Made by a program: the position numbers and the translations under genes. From assembly GCF_004795255.1 (NCBI RefSeq), contig NZ_SSBQ01000002.1, positions 1,986,001 to 2,050,000 on the forward strand: 64,000 nucleotides of DNA, written 5' to 3'. This DNA comes from Streptomyces sp. RKND-216. GTDB taxonomy: Bacteria > Actinomycetota > Actinomycetes > Streptomycetales > Streptomycetaceae. Of the stretch, positions 25,426-33,473 are shown one piece after another. Numbering within the stretch: position 1 is the first letter of the stretch; each line of letters starts with the position of its first letter. The notes below the pieces were generated by a model. It ran no database searches and was not told the origin of the DNA. It saw nothing but the letters and a program-made list of their open reading frames with translations.

Positions 25426-26004
25426 ATGGCAGACACCACAGACCCGGAGCAGACGCCCACGCGCACCTTCGCGTGGGAGGACATGTTCGTGCACCCTGAC
25501 GACGACCCGCGGTCGCAGGACCCGTACGAGGGCGAACGCGCCACGCTCACCGGCTATTTGCGGGACCAGCGGCTCACACTGGAGATGAAGTGCGCGGGGC
25601 TCGACGCGGAACGGATGGCACGGCGTTCGGTGCCGCCGTCGAACATGTCGCTGCTGGGCCTGGTCCGGCACCTCGCGGGAGTGGAACACGCCTGGTTCCG
25701 CAAGGTTCTGGCCGGCGAGCAGGGGCAGCGGCCGTTCCGCAGGCCCGACGAACGGGACTGGGACTTCGACGGCGCCGTGGGCGACGTGGAGGCGGTCGAG
25801 GAGGCGTGGCGCGTCTGGCGGCAGGAGGTCGCGTTCGCGGAGAGGTTCGCCGCCGACGCCCCGAGCATGGACCTCACCGTCGAGCACGACGGGCAGCCAC
25901 TCTCGCTGCGCGAGGTGCTGGTGCACATGATCGAGGAGTACGCCCGCCACAACGGCCACGCGGACCTGCTGCGGGAACGGATCGACGGCAGGGTGGGCGA
26001 GTAG
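25426..26004 (+). CDS. DinB-superfamily protein (DUF664-like)
   Basis: 192 residues from ATG25426. A four-helix-bundle pattern is visible, with histidines spaced as in the DinB metal site: MSLLGLVRHLAGVEHAWF (His near the end of helix 2) and VHMIEEYARHNGHADLLRERIDG (helix 4, H-x3-H region). Members are often thiol-dependent S-transferases or hydrolases using mycothiol or bacillithiol. With mca and msrA just upstream, a mycothiol-dependent role is a reasonable inference. Biochemical function is not shown by the sequence. Confidence 0.82.
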   Translation: MADTTDPEQTPTRTFAWEDMFVHPDDDPRSQDPYEGERATLTGYLRDQRLTLEMKCAGLDAERMARRSVPPSNMSLLGLVRHLAGVEHAWFRKVLAGEQGQRPFRRPDERDWDFDGAVGDVEAVEEAWRVWRQEVAFAERFAADAPSMDLTVEHDGQPLSLREVLVHMIEEYARHNGHADLLRERIDGRVGE

Positions 26005-26114
26005 AGGACGCGCGCACGCCCGGCGCGGTTGCCTCGTCCGGCAGCCACTGAGGAACCGCCCTGCACCGGCGCGGCGGGTGTTTGCCCGGATAGCGGCCGG
26101 GCAGGCGGCGTGGC

Positions 26115-26774
26115 ATGACGCGACTCACACTGGCCGAAGAGGTCATGCTCCTCTCCCTCGACGACGACAGCGGTGCCGCCAAGGCGAAGGACGGTACGCA
26201 CTGGGCGCTCGCCGGCGGGGCGCTGGTCGAGCTCGTCCTCGCCGGACGGGTCGAGGTCGAGGACGACAGGGCCAAGGTCGTGGACGCGTCGCCGCTGGGC
26301 GTGCCGCACCTCGACACGGCACTGGCCGCGATCGTGGAGAAGGGGCCGGAGCTGAAGGTCAAGAAGGCGATGGAGCGGGCGAAGTGCGTGCGCGAAGGCA
26401 CCACCGAGTCGCTGATCGCGCGGGGGCTGGTGCGCGAGGAGAAGAAGAAGGTGCTCGGCCTCTTCCCCGTGACCCGCTATCCGGAGGCGGACGGCGCGCC
26501 GGAGGAGGAACTGCGCGCGCGGCTGGGCGCGGTGGTGCTGCGCGGCGACGACCCGGACGAGCGTACGGCGTCGCTGGTGGCCCTGATCCGCGGCGCCAAG
26601 CTCGGCAAGCTGGCCTTCCCCGGCGAGGACCGCCGCAAGGTCGACTCCCGCATGGAGGAGATCGCGAAGGGCCAGTGGGTGCAGCCCGCGGTGCGCCGGG
26701 CGATCGACCAGGCCGAGGCGATCATCATCGCGGTCGTGGTGAGCAGCACGGGAGCCGGGGCCGCGGGCATCTGA
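26115..26774 (+). CDS. GPP34 (GOLPH3-like) family protein
   Basis: 219 residues. The N-terminus (LTLAEEVMLLSLDDDSG), the ALAGGALVELVLAGRVEVED helix-strand and the repeated helical region (ESLIARGLVREEKKKVLGLFPVTRYP) match the GPP34 fold. In eukaryotes GOLPH3 binds phosphatidylinositol-4-phosphate at the Golgi. In actinobacteria the role is unknown, and several paralogues per Streptomyces genome are usual. A clear hairpin follows. Confidence 0.87.
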   Translation: MTRLTLAEEVMLLSLDDDSGAAKAKDGTHWALAGGALVELVLAGRVEVEDDRAKVVDASPLGVPHLDTALAAIVEKGPELKVKKAMERAKCVREGTTESLIARGLVREEKKKVLGLFPVTRYPEADGAPEEELRARLGAVVLRGDDPDERTASLVALIRGAKLGKLAFPGEDRRKVDSRMEEIAKGQWVQPAVRRAIDQAEAIIIAVVVSSTGAGAAGI

Positions 26775-26798
26775 CGGGCACGGCCCTCACGCGCGGGC

Positions 26799-26830
26799 GG
26801 GGCCGCACGATCCGAGGATCGTGCGGCCCC
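26799..26830 (+). terminator. Hairpin after the GPP34 gene
   Basis: A perfect 15-bp stem (26799-26813 with 26816-26830) with a two-base loop, 25 bases after the stop codon. Confidence 0.8.
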
Positions 26831-26901
26831 GCTGCGCCGTTCGGGTCACCCGGCCGGGCTCGGGTCGGGGTCGGCGCCCGGCCCCGGGGAATCCGGTGAG
26901 C

Positions 26902-27180
26902 ATGACACTGCAGCATCCGGCCCAGCGTGGCGGCGGCGAACGCGGCGTCTTCGAGTGGTTCTCCGCGCGCGTGTCGAACGTGACGAGCTCGCCGCTGTTC
27001 TTCGCGGCCTGCATCCTGATGATCGCCGGCGTCGTCATGTCCACTTCGCGCGGTGCCGGTGCCCTGGCTGATTCGAAGCTGGACGCCATCGCGGAGGCGA
27101 TGCTCGAACACTACGAGGGCGAGGGGAACACGGCCGGGGAGGACCTGCGCCGGGCGATCCGCCTGGAACGTGAGAGGTGA
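26902..27180 (+). CDS. Small membrane protein resembling an internally deleted low-affinity iron permease
   Basis: 92 residues from ATG26902; GTG26896 two codons earlier is possible. The start (VFEWFSARVSNVTSSPLFFAACIL) resembles the beginning of bacterial low-affinity iron permease-like proteins, and the end (SKLDAIAEAMLEHYEG then DLRRAIRLE) resembles their C-terminal helix. The middle, which should carry a second membrane span, is missing, leaving one span. Inference: an in-frame deletion derivative that may no longer transport. The resemblance is from memory and needs alignment. Confidence 0.6.
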   Translation: MTLQHPAQRGGGERGVFEWFSARVSNVTSSPLFFAACILMIAGVVMSTSRGAGALADSKLDAIAEAMLEHYEGEGNTAGEDLRRAIRLERER

Positions 27181-27343
27181 GCAGTCGCACCGGCTCCGGC
27201 GCCCGCACACGCCGGAGCGCCCGGACCCGTCGTCCGGACGCGCCGCGGGGCGGGGAGGGGCGGCGGCCTCGGGTGGAGTGCACCCGGCCTCCGCCTCTCC
27301 CCGCCCGCGGTCAGAGCCCCGCGCGGGGTGTGGCGCGCGGCGG

Positions 27344-27763
27344 TCAGCCGAGCGGCTCACCGCCGAAGTCGGCGGCCGGCGCGGACTGGTAGTCCGACAG
27401 CGGGCCCGACTCGGACATGTCGTTCCAGCCGGTGTAGCGGCAGCGCGGGATCCAGTCGTGGGTCTTGACCTTGTCCGCGTCCACCCAGCCGTGGTGCTTG
27501 GCCAGCTTGTACCAGGTCTCGCCCTCGTTGCGGACCTTGCACTTGATGTAGACCTTGGTGTGCGGGCGCAGCTTGTCGATCTTGTCCGAACTGTGGCTCG
27601 GGCGCTCGTGGACCCAGGTCCAGGTCTTCGTCCAGCCCTTGTGGACCTTGCCACCGCCCTCGGGGACGGCCGGGGCGGCAGCCGCGGGGCCGACGGCGGC
27701 GAGCGCGGTGACGGCACCGCCGGCGACGACGACCGCCAGCTTGCTGATGGTGGAGTGAAGCAT
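27344..27763 (-). CDS. Secreted SH3-like domain protein
   Basis: 139 residues. A signal peptide (LAVVVAGGAVTALAAVGPAAAA, cleaved about residue 30) is followed by a bacterial SH3-like fold: TWVHERPSHSSDKIDKLRP, then VYIKCKVRNEGETWYKLAKHHGWVDADKVK, the usual pattern of short strands with a Trp-Tyr pair. Two cysteines (KCKV and PRCRY) could form a disulfide. Such domains often bind cell wall. Single gene with its own leader region. Confidence 0.85.
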   Translation of the reverse strand: MLHSTISKLAVVVAGGAVTALAAVGPAAAAPAVPEGGGKVHKGWTKTWTWVHERPSHSSDKIDKLRPHTKVYIKCKVRNEGETWYKLAKHHGWVDADKVKTHDWIPRCRYTGWNDMSESGPLSDYQSAPAADFGGEPLG

Positions 27764-27985
27764 GTGTTCTCCAGGGGACAGGGACTCCGGGGACGGGAGT
27801 CCGGGGAGGCAGCACTTTCCGTAGCCACATGGTGACCGGCTGCGTTCTCACGCTAGGGAGGACCCCGGGGTCCTGCAACTCGTCACCGGGCCCGCATGAA
27901 CCGCTCCGGTGCGGACACCCGGGCCGTGACCGCCGCAGCGGTTCCGGCGCCCCTGCGGCCGGAACACCGATGTGCAGGAGAGGAC

Positions 27986-28546
27986 GTGACGAGCGTGAAG
28001 GTGGCATTTCTCGTGGCTCCCGCGGGCGCGGAGCAGATGGAACTGACCGACCCCTGGCGGGCGGTCACCGACGAGGGCGGCACACCCGAGCTGGTGTCCA
28101 CGACGGACGGCCGCGTGCAGGCCTTCCACCACCTGGACAAGGCCGACACCTTCCCCGTGGACCGCAAGGTCGACGACGTGACGGCGGCCGACTACGACGG
28201 GCTGGTGCTGCCCGGCGGTGTGGCGAATCCCGACCTGCTGCGGATGGACCCCGACGCGGTGGCCTTCGTGAAGGGCTTCTTCAGCGCGGGCAAACCGGTC
28301 GCCTCGATCTGCCACGCGGCGTGGACGCTGATCGAGGCCGACGTGGTACGGGGCCGCACCCTCACCTCGTTCCCCAGCCTGGCGACGGACCTGCGGAACG
28401 CCGGGGCGACGTGGGTGGACGAGCAGGTGCGGGTGTGTGCCGACGGCCCGAACACGCTGGTGACCAGCCGAAGGCCGGACGACCTGAAGGCGTTCGAGGC
28501 GGCGTTCCTGGAGGAGTTCGCGAAGGCGAGTGGCGCGAGCGGGTGA
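27986..28546 (+). CDS. DJ-1/PfpI-family protein
   Basis: 186 residues from GTG27986, preceded by AGGAGAGG. The nucleophile elbow SICHAAW gives Cys109-His110, and GLVLPGG with a conserved acidic residue near the N-terminus (AGAEQMELTDPWRA) completes the family pattern. Members act as glyoxalase/deglycase-like or stress chaperone enzymes; protease activity, as in the archaeal namesake, is less certain. Transcription should end at the 52-bp palindrome starting two bases after the stop. Confidence 0.9.
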   Translation: MTSVKVAFLVAPAGAEQMELTDPWRAVTDEGGTPELVSTTDGRVQAFHHLDKADTFPVDRKVDDVTAADYDGLVLPGGVANPDLLRMDPDAVAFVKGFFSAGKPVASICHAAWTLIEADVVRGRTLTSFPSLATDLRNAGATWVDEQVRVCADGPNTLVTSRRPDDLKAFEAAFLEEFAKASGASG

Positions 28547-28548
28547 CC

Positions 28549-28600
28549 GGCACGCGAAGCGCCCCCGAACACCGCGGTGTTCGGGGGCGCTTCGCGTGCC
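28549..28600. terminator. 52-bp perfect palindrome, bidirectional terminator
   Basis: 28549-28574 is the exact reverse complement of 28575-28600. It lies between the converging PfpI-like and L,D-transpeptidase genes. Confidence 0.85.
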
Positions 28601-28626
28601 GTGCCGGCTGCGGCCCGTGGCGCGGA

Positions 28627-29883
28627 TCAGATTGCGGAGCCGGCCTGCCAGTCGGCCCAGGACATGTTCCATCCGTTGAGGCCGTTGGAAGGCTCGATCT
28701 CCTTGTCCGGCGAGCCCTTCACCACGACGACGTCGCCGATGAGCGAGTTCTCGAAGAACCAGGCGCCGTCCTGCGCCGGGTCGTCCGCGCCCTTCACGTC
28801 GTTGAGGCCGACGCAGCCGTGGCTGGTGTTGGCGGAGCCGAAGATGCTGTCGGCGGCCCAGTAGTTGCCGTGGATGAAGGTGCCGGACGTGGACAGCCGC
28901 ATGGCGTGCGGAACGTCCTTGATGTCGTACTCGCCCTCGCCGTCGTCGTCCGTGAAGCCGACAGTGGCGCCGTTCATCCGGGTCTCCTCGAACTTCTCGG
29001 AGATCACCATCTCGCCGTTCCAGGTCGGGTTCTCGGCGCTGCCCGCGGAGATGGGGAAGGTCTTGACGGTCTTGCCGTCCCGCATCACCGTCATCTTCTT
29101 GGCCTTCACGTCGACCGTGCTCACCTGCGAGCGGCCGACCTGGAAGGTGACCGTCTTGTCCTGAACGCCGGACACGCCGCTGGACGCCTCCACGCCGTCG
29201 AGGTCGAGGTCGAGGGTGACCTCGGAACCGGCCTGCCAGTAGTCCTCGGGACGGAAGTCGATCCGGGTGTCGCTGAACCAGTGGCCGACGACTTCCTGAC
29301 CGCTGGAGGGGTTGACGTCGATCGCCTTCTGCACCTCGGCCTTGTTCTCGACCGGCTTGTCGAAGTTGACGGAGACCGGCATGCCGACGCCGACCGTGGT
29401 GCCGTCGTCCGGAGTGAAGTAGCCGATGAAGCTGTTCTCCGGGGAGACCGTCGTGAACGACGAGGCCTCGTGGGCCTCGCGGCCCTCCGAGTCCTTGGCC
29501 ACCGCTCGGATCTCGTACCGGGTGGCCCGCTCCAGCTGGCCGTCCGGCTTCCAGGACTTGCCGTCGCCGGAGAGCGTGCCGGCCACCTCCGCGCCGGTCG
29601 CCGACGCGGTCATGGTCACCTCGACGAGCTTGCCGTCGGCGACGGTGACCTTGCCGGCACTGTTGATGCTCGCGTCGTCGCTGCCGTCCTTGGGAGAGAT
29701 GGCTATTCGCGCCGCCGAGGCGTCCTCCGCGGCGGCCTGGTCGACCTTGCTCTGCGAGTCGGTCTTCTTCTCGCCGCCCTCCTCGCCGGAGGCGTCACCG
29801 CCGCCGCAGGCGGTCAGCGTCAGAACACCGCTCAGCAGCGCAGCCGCCGCCGCTATGCCCCTGCGGTGATTCCCCACCGTCAT
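28627..29883 (-). CDS. Lipoprotein L,D-transpeptidase
   Basis: 418 residues from ATG29883, which has GAGAAGG upstream. The signal peptide ends in the lipobox LTAC, so the mature protein is lipid-anchored outside the membrane. Two Ig-like regions follow (about 55-150 and 150-265, the first with VSPENSFIGYFTPDD at its junction), then the YkuD catalytic domain with HGNYWA and SHGCVGL (catalytic Cys). The layout matches mycobacterial LdtMt2-type enzymes, which form 3-3 peptidoglycan cross-links resistant to most beta-lactams. Confidence 0.93.
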   Translation of the reverse strand: MTVGNHRRGIAAAAALLSGVLTLTACGGGDASGEEGGEKKTDSQSKVDQAAAEDASAARIAISPKDGSDDASINSAGKVTVADGKLVEVTMTASATGAEVAGTLSGDGKSWKPDGQLERATRYEIRAVAKDSEGREAHEASSFTTVSPENSFIGYFTPDDGTTVGVGMPVSVNFDKPVENKAEVQKAIDVNPSSGQEVVGHWFSDTRIDFRPEDYWQAGSEVTLDLDLDGVEASSGVSGVQDKTVTFQVGRSQVSTVDVKAKKMTVMRDGKTVKTFPISAGSAENPTWNGEMVISEKFEETRMNGATVGFTDDDGEGEYDIKDVPHAMRLSTSGTFIHGNYWAADSIFGSANTSHGCVGLNDVKGADDPAQDGAWFFENSLIGDVVVVKGSPDKEIEPSNGLNGWNMSWADWQAGSAI

Positions 29884-30324
29884 CACACCTTCTCCATCTG
29901 CTTGCTGAGTCCCTGGACTCCCCGACCAGACCAGCTGCGGGGCCTTACCGGCAAAACGGGCAAGGCATCTCCCAGCTCTACGGAAGAAAACGCAATCTGT
30001 CTGTGATCCGTTCCACCTCGGAGGAAACTGTGGGGCACGACACCTGATCGTGATGTCCCGCGTGATGCCTCTCGCCCTGCCGTGCATGGCGCGGTACTTG
30101 CGCACCCGCACCCCGGGAGAGTCTTCGGCCCCGGAGGCCGCCCTGTCCAGCCGCCCAGGTCAGCCCGGGCCGTTCCGGGCGCCTGCCCCGCCTCGCGAGA
30201 GCTACACCCCCCGACGCGCCAACGGGTCTTCCGCGTGAGGATGATGATCACTAGCATGAGCCGCCGCACCGTCCGCACCACCCGCGTCCCCCGCCTCGCG
30301 AGGGCGATGCACCGAGGGGGCTTC
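29884..30324. other. Gene-free stretch between divergent genes
   Basis: 441 bases. It should hold the promoters of the L,D-transpeptidase and the small secreted protein. A GAGGGGG ribosome site precedes ATG30325. In-frame ATGs further upstream (30241, 30256) lack one. No repeat or RNA gene recognised. Confidence 0.5.
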
Positions 30325-30633
30325 ATGCCCGTTTTGCCCACTATGTCTGCGCACCGGCGGCCACTTGCGACGGCAGCCGCCGCAGCCGGTCTGCTCTTCG
30401 CGCTCGGCTTCGTACCGTCCGCGCAGGCCTCCCCCGAACCGCCGGCGGGCAACGAGATGCGTACCGCCGCCGCGGAGGTCCGGGCCGCCGCCGACCCCGG
30501 TGCCGTGGCCGGTCCCCGACTGCACCCGGATTCCGGGTCGGACACCACCCCGTACGTGCTCGGCGCCGTCGGCCTCGCGGGTGCGGGCGGACTGCTGGCC
30601 GCCCGCGCCCGCGCCGTCCGCGCGCGCCGCTGA
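30325..30633 (+). CDS. Small secreted/membrane-tethered protein
   Basis: 102 residues from ATG30325, chosen for the GAGGGGG four bases upstream. An N-terminal signal peptide (RRPLATAAAAAGLLFALGFVPSAQA) is followed by a ~40-residue low-complexity extracellular part and a C-terminal hydrophobic segment (VLGAVGLAGAGGLLAARA) with an Arg-rich tail. This is the layout of a sortase substrate or tail-anchored surface protein, but no LPxTG is present. Function unknown. Confidence 0.65.
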   Translation: MPVLPTMSAHRRPLATAAAAAGLLFALGFVPSAQASPEPPAGNEMRTAAAEVRAAADPGAVAGPRLHPDSGSDTTPYVLGAVGLAGAGGLLAARARAVRARR

Positions 30634-30687
30634 ACGCTCACGTGCGCCCGGCGTGCGACGCAGATCACGCGAGCCGGCCCCGCGGGC

Positions 30688-32238
30688 TCAGGCCAGCGGC
30701 CCCGTGACCGACTCCGCCGCCGCCACCAGATGGCCGCCCCGCACGAACACCTCGGCGGCCGCCATGTCCGGCGACAGGAAGCGGTCCTCGCCCGGCCCGC
30801 CGACGCCGGCCTCCCGGGCGGCCGCCAGCACCGCACGACTCGCGGGCGACGCCGTGCCTCCGTCCGCCTCGCGCAGCTCCACCGCACGCGCGGCGGCGTA
30901 CAGCTCGATGGCCACGACGCGCGTCAGATTGTCGACCGCGGTGCGCAGCTTCCGCGCCGCCGACCAGCCCATGGAGACGTGGTCCTCCTGCATGGCGGAG
31001 GACGGGATCGAGTCCGCCGAGGCCGGCACGGCCAGTCGCTTCAGTTCGCTCACCAGCGCCGCCTGCGTGTACTGCGCGATCATCAGCCCGGAGTCGACAC
31101 CCGCGTCGTGCGCGAGGAAGGGCGGCAGACCGTGCGAGCGGTTCTTGTCCAGCAGCCGGTCCGTGCGGCGCTCGGCGATGGAGGCCAGGTCGGCGGCCGC
31201 GATCGCGAGAAAGTCCAACACGTAGGCCACCGGGGCCCCGTGGAAGTTGCCGTTCGACTCGACGCGGCCGTCCGGGAGCACCACCGGGTTGTCCACCGCC
31301 GCGGCCAGCTCGCGCTCGGCGACCGCACGGGCGTGGCTCAGCGTGTCCCGGCCCGCACCCGCGACCTGCGGGGCGCAGCGCACCGAGTACGCATCCTGCA
31401 CCCGTGGCGCGTCGTCCTGGTGGTGGCCGGTGAGGCCGGAGCCCTCGAGCACCCTGAGCATGTTGGCGGCCGAGGCGGCCTGCCCCGGGTGCGGGCGGAT
31501 CGCGTGCAGCTCCGGCGCCAGAACCCGGTCGGTGCCCAGCAGTGCCTCCAGCGACAGCGCGGCCGTGATGTCGGCGGAGGTGTGCAGCCGCCCCAGGTCG
31601 GCGCAGGCCATGACGAGCATGCCGAGCATGCCGTCGGTGCCGTTGAGGAGGGCCAGCCCTTCCTTCTCCCGCAGCTCCACGGGCGCGATGCCGTGCTCGG
31701 CCATCAGCTCCCCCGCGGGCCGCACGGTCCCGTCCGGCCCCTCCGCGTCGCCCTCCCCCATCAGGGTCAGCGCGCAGTGCGACAGCGGAGCCAGGTCACC
31801 GGAGCACCCCAGCGAGCCGTACTCGTGCACGACGGGGGTGATGCCCGCGTTCAGCACGTCGGCCATGGTCTGCACGACCTCGGGACGCACACCCGTGCGG
31901 CCCGAGGCGACGGTCTTCAACCGCAGGAACATCAGCGCGCGGACGACCTCGCGCTCCACCGCCGGGCCGGTCCCGGCCGCGTGCGAGCGGACGATGTTGC
32001 GCTGGAGCTGCGCGCGCAGCTCGGGGCTGATGTGGCGGACGGCGAGGGCACCGAAGCCGGTGGAGACGCCGTAGACGGGGTCGGGCTTGGCCGCCAGCTC
32101 GTCGATGTGCCGTCGCGCGGCGGCGACGGCGTTCAGGGCGTCCTTCGAGAGCTCGACCCGGGCGGCGTCACGGGCAACGGCGACGACGTCCTCGGCGCGG
32201 AGTCCGGACGTCTCGACCACGACGGTGTGCATACTCAT
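30688..32238 (-). CDS. hutH: Histidine ammonia-lyase
   Basis: 516 residues, standard for HutH. It removes ammonia from histidine to give urocanate, the first step of histidine use. The cofactor-forming tripeptide, usually Ala-Ser-Gly, is Cys145-Ser146-Gly147 here (GSLGCSGDLAPLSH); the Cys form is known in Streptomyces histidases as I recall. Other family marks are YGVSTGFG, NGTDGMLG, QDAYSVRCAPQV and FHGAPVAYVLDFL. The start ATG32238 abuts an inverted repeat covering the promoter. No other hut gene is adjacent. Confidence 0.95.
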   Translation of the reverse strand: MSMHTVVVETSGLRAEDVVAVARDAARVELSKDALNAVAAARRHIDELAAKPDPVYGVSTGFGALAVRHISPELRAQLQRNIVRSHAAGTGPAVEREVVRALMFLRLKTVASGRTGVRPEVVQTMADVLNAGITPVVHEYGSLGCSGDLAPLSHCALTLMGEGDAEGPDGTVRPAGELMAEHGIAPVELREKEGLALLNGTDGMLGMLVMACADLGRLHTSADITAALSLEALLGTDRVLAPELHAIRPHPGQAASAANMLRVLEGSGLTGHHQDDAPRVQDAYSVRCAPQVAGAGRDTLSHARAVAERELAAAVDNPVVLPDGRVESNGNFHGAPVAYVLDFLAIAAADLASIAERRTDRLLDKNRSHGLPPFLAHDAGVDSGLMIAQYTQAALVSELKRLAVPASADSIPSSAMQEDHVSMGWSAARKLRTAVDNLTRVVAIELYAAARAVELREADGGTASPASRAVLAAAREAGVGGPGEDRFLSPDMAAAEVFVRGGHLVAAAESVTGPLA

Positions 32239-32262
32239 ATTCAGTCACCCTAAAGACTGAAT
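32239..32262. promoter_or_regulatory. hutH operator-like inverted repeat
   Basis: ATTCAGTC (32239-32246) and GACTGAAT (32255-32262) form a perfect 8-bp dyad with an eight-base gap. It directly abuts the hutH start codon and spans the -10 box, an ideal position for a repressor. Confidence 0.6.
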
Positions 32263-32275
32263 TCAGATCTGTCAC
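32247..32275 (-). promoter_or_regulatory. hutH promoter
   Basis: On the minus strand GTGACA (32275-32270) and TAGGGT (32252-32247) are separated by 17 bases. The -10 ends eight bases before the ATG, so the mRNA has no or almost no leader. Confidence 0.6.
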
Positions 32276-32292
32276 GGCGGCCAAACGATTCT

Positions 32293-33411
32293 TCACGCTC
32301 CCCGGAACCGCCGCCGCTCCCGGCCGGGACGGGCCGGAGCATCGGCCATCCGCACCACCGGGTCGTCCACCCCGCCGTCCCGCCCCGCCACCACCGGCTT
32401 CCGCGCCCGCGCCGCTTTCGCCCGGTACTGCGCCGCGTCCGCGAGACGGAACAGCCGCCGCGCCGAGCGCACCTGCCCGATCGGATCGCCCGTGGAGGCG
32501 ATGCCCACCGACACCCCGTCGCCCAGCTCCAGCTCACCCGCCCGGCGGCACAGCTCCTCCGCCGCCCGCACCACCTCGTCCGCGGTCGGACCCACCGACA
32601 GCAGGCAGAACTCGTCACCCCCCAGCCGCGCCGCCAACGCCCCCGGCAGCAGCGCCCCGCAGTACGACAGCACCGCACCGAAGCGGGCCAGCAACCGGTC
32701 CCCCGCCTCGTGCCCGTGCACGTCGTTGACCCGTTTCAGCCCGTTGACGTCGCAGACCGCGAGGCTGACCACCTCCCCCTCCAGGCGGTGCCGCTCCAGC
32801 GCCTCGTCCAGCCGCACGTCCACCGCCCTCCGGTTCGCCAGCCCGGTCAGCGGATCGGTGAACGCGAGCCTGCGCACCTCCTCCAGCCGCTCGTTCTGCG
32901 CGACGCCGGCCGCGATGATCGCGGCCAGCACCGTCGCGAAATCCGTGTCCACCCGGCCGAAAGCCGCCGCCTCGGCGCCCCGCGCCACGTACAGCTCCCC
33001 CCAGGCCCGGCCGTGCAGCACGATGGGCGCCACCACACAGGACGACCTCCCCCGCCGCCGCAGCACGGCCACCCTCCCCGTAGGAGGCCCGTCCGCCGTC
33101 TCGATCCACGCGTGCGGCTCGCCGCCCGCCACCCAGCGCTCGTGCAGCGCCTCGGTGATCTCCGGGAAGTCGTACACCGGGTAGGACTCGTCGGCGGGGA
33201 ACTCCTCCTCCCCGCCGACCAGCTCCCCCACGTTCACCAGCACGCGCAGCCGGCCGTGCTCCCGCTCCCACTGGGACACCGCCGCGAAGGAACCTCCTAT
33301 GGCGTGCAGCGCCCCCGCGGCGGCCGCGTGCGCGACCTCGACCGAGGTGTGCGCGGCCGCCATGGCCTGCGCCAGCTCCACGACCGCCCGCAGCCGCCCG
33401 TCCTCTGCCAT
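32293..33411 (-). CDS. GAF-GGDEF diguanylate cyclase
   Basis: 372 residues. An N-terminal GAF-like sensor (about 10-175; SFAAVSQWEREHGRLRVLV and SSCVVAPIVLHGRAWGELYV) is followed by a GGDEF domain beginning AFTDPLTGLANRRAV, with NGLKRVNDVHGHEAGD and an intact active-site LGGDEF. It should make cyclic di-GMP, which in Streptomyces holds BldD in its repressing dimer and delays sporulation. No EAL domain and no membrane span. Architecture and position next to hutH resemble CdgE of other Streptomyces, but I cannot confirm orthology. Confidence 0.92.
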   Translation of the reverse strand: MAEDGRLRAVVELAQAMAAAHTSVEVAHAAAAGALHAIGGSFAAVSQWEREHGRLRVLVNVGELVGGEEEFPADESYPVYDFPEITEALHERWVAGGEPHAWIETADGPPTGRVAVLRRRGRSSCVVAPIVLHGRAWGELYVARGAEAAAFGRVDTDFATVLAAIIAAGVAQNERLEEVRRLAFTDPLTGLANRRAVDVRLDEALERHRLEGEVVSLAVCDVNGLKRVNDVHGHEAGDRLLARFGAVLSYCGALLPGALAARLGGDEFCLLSVGPTADEVVRAAEELCRRAGELELGDGVSVGIASTGDPIGQVRSARRLFRLADAAQYRAKAARARKPVVAGRDGGVDDPVVRMADAPARPGRERRRFRGA

Positions 33412-33473
33412 GTGTCCACACTAGAAGTTTTCCGTTGAAACAGAGCAGAGCACGCCATTTCCGGCAGGGGGCG

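Noticed and set aside
26821..26901. Longer N-terminus for the small iron-permease-like protein
   Set aside because: These codons run through the terminator hairpin of the previous gene.
30688..32238. hutH as a broken gene because of the Cys in the cofactor tripeptide
   Set aside because: Full length with all other motifs intact, and the Cys form is, as I recall, normal in Streptomyces histidases.
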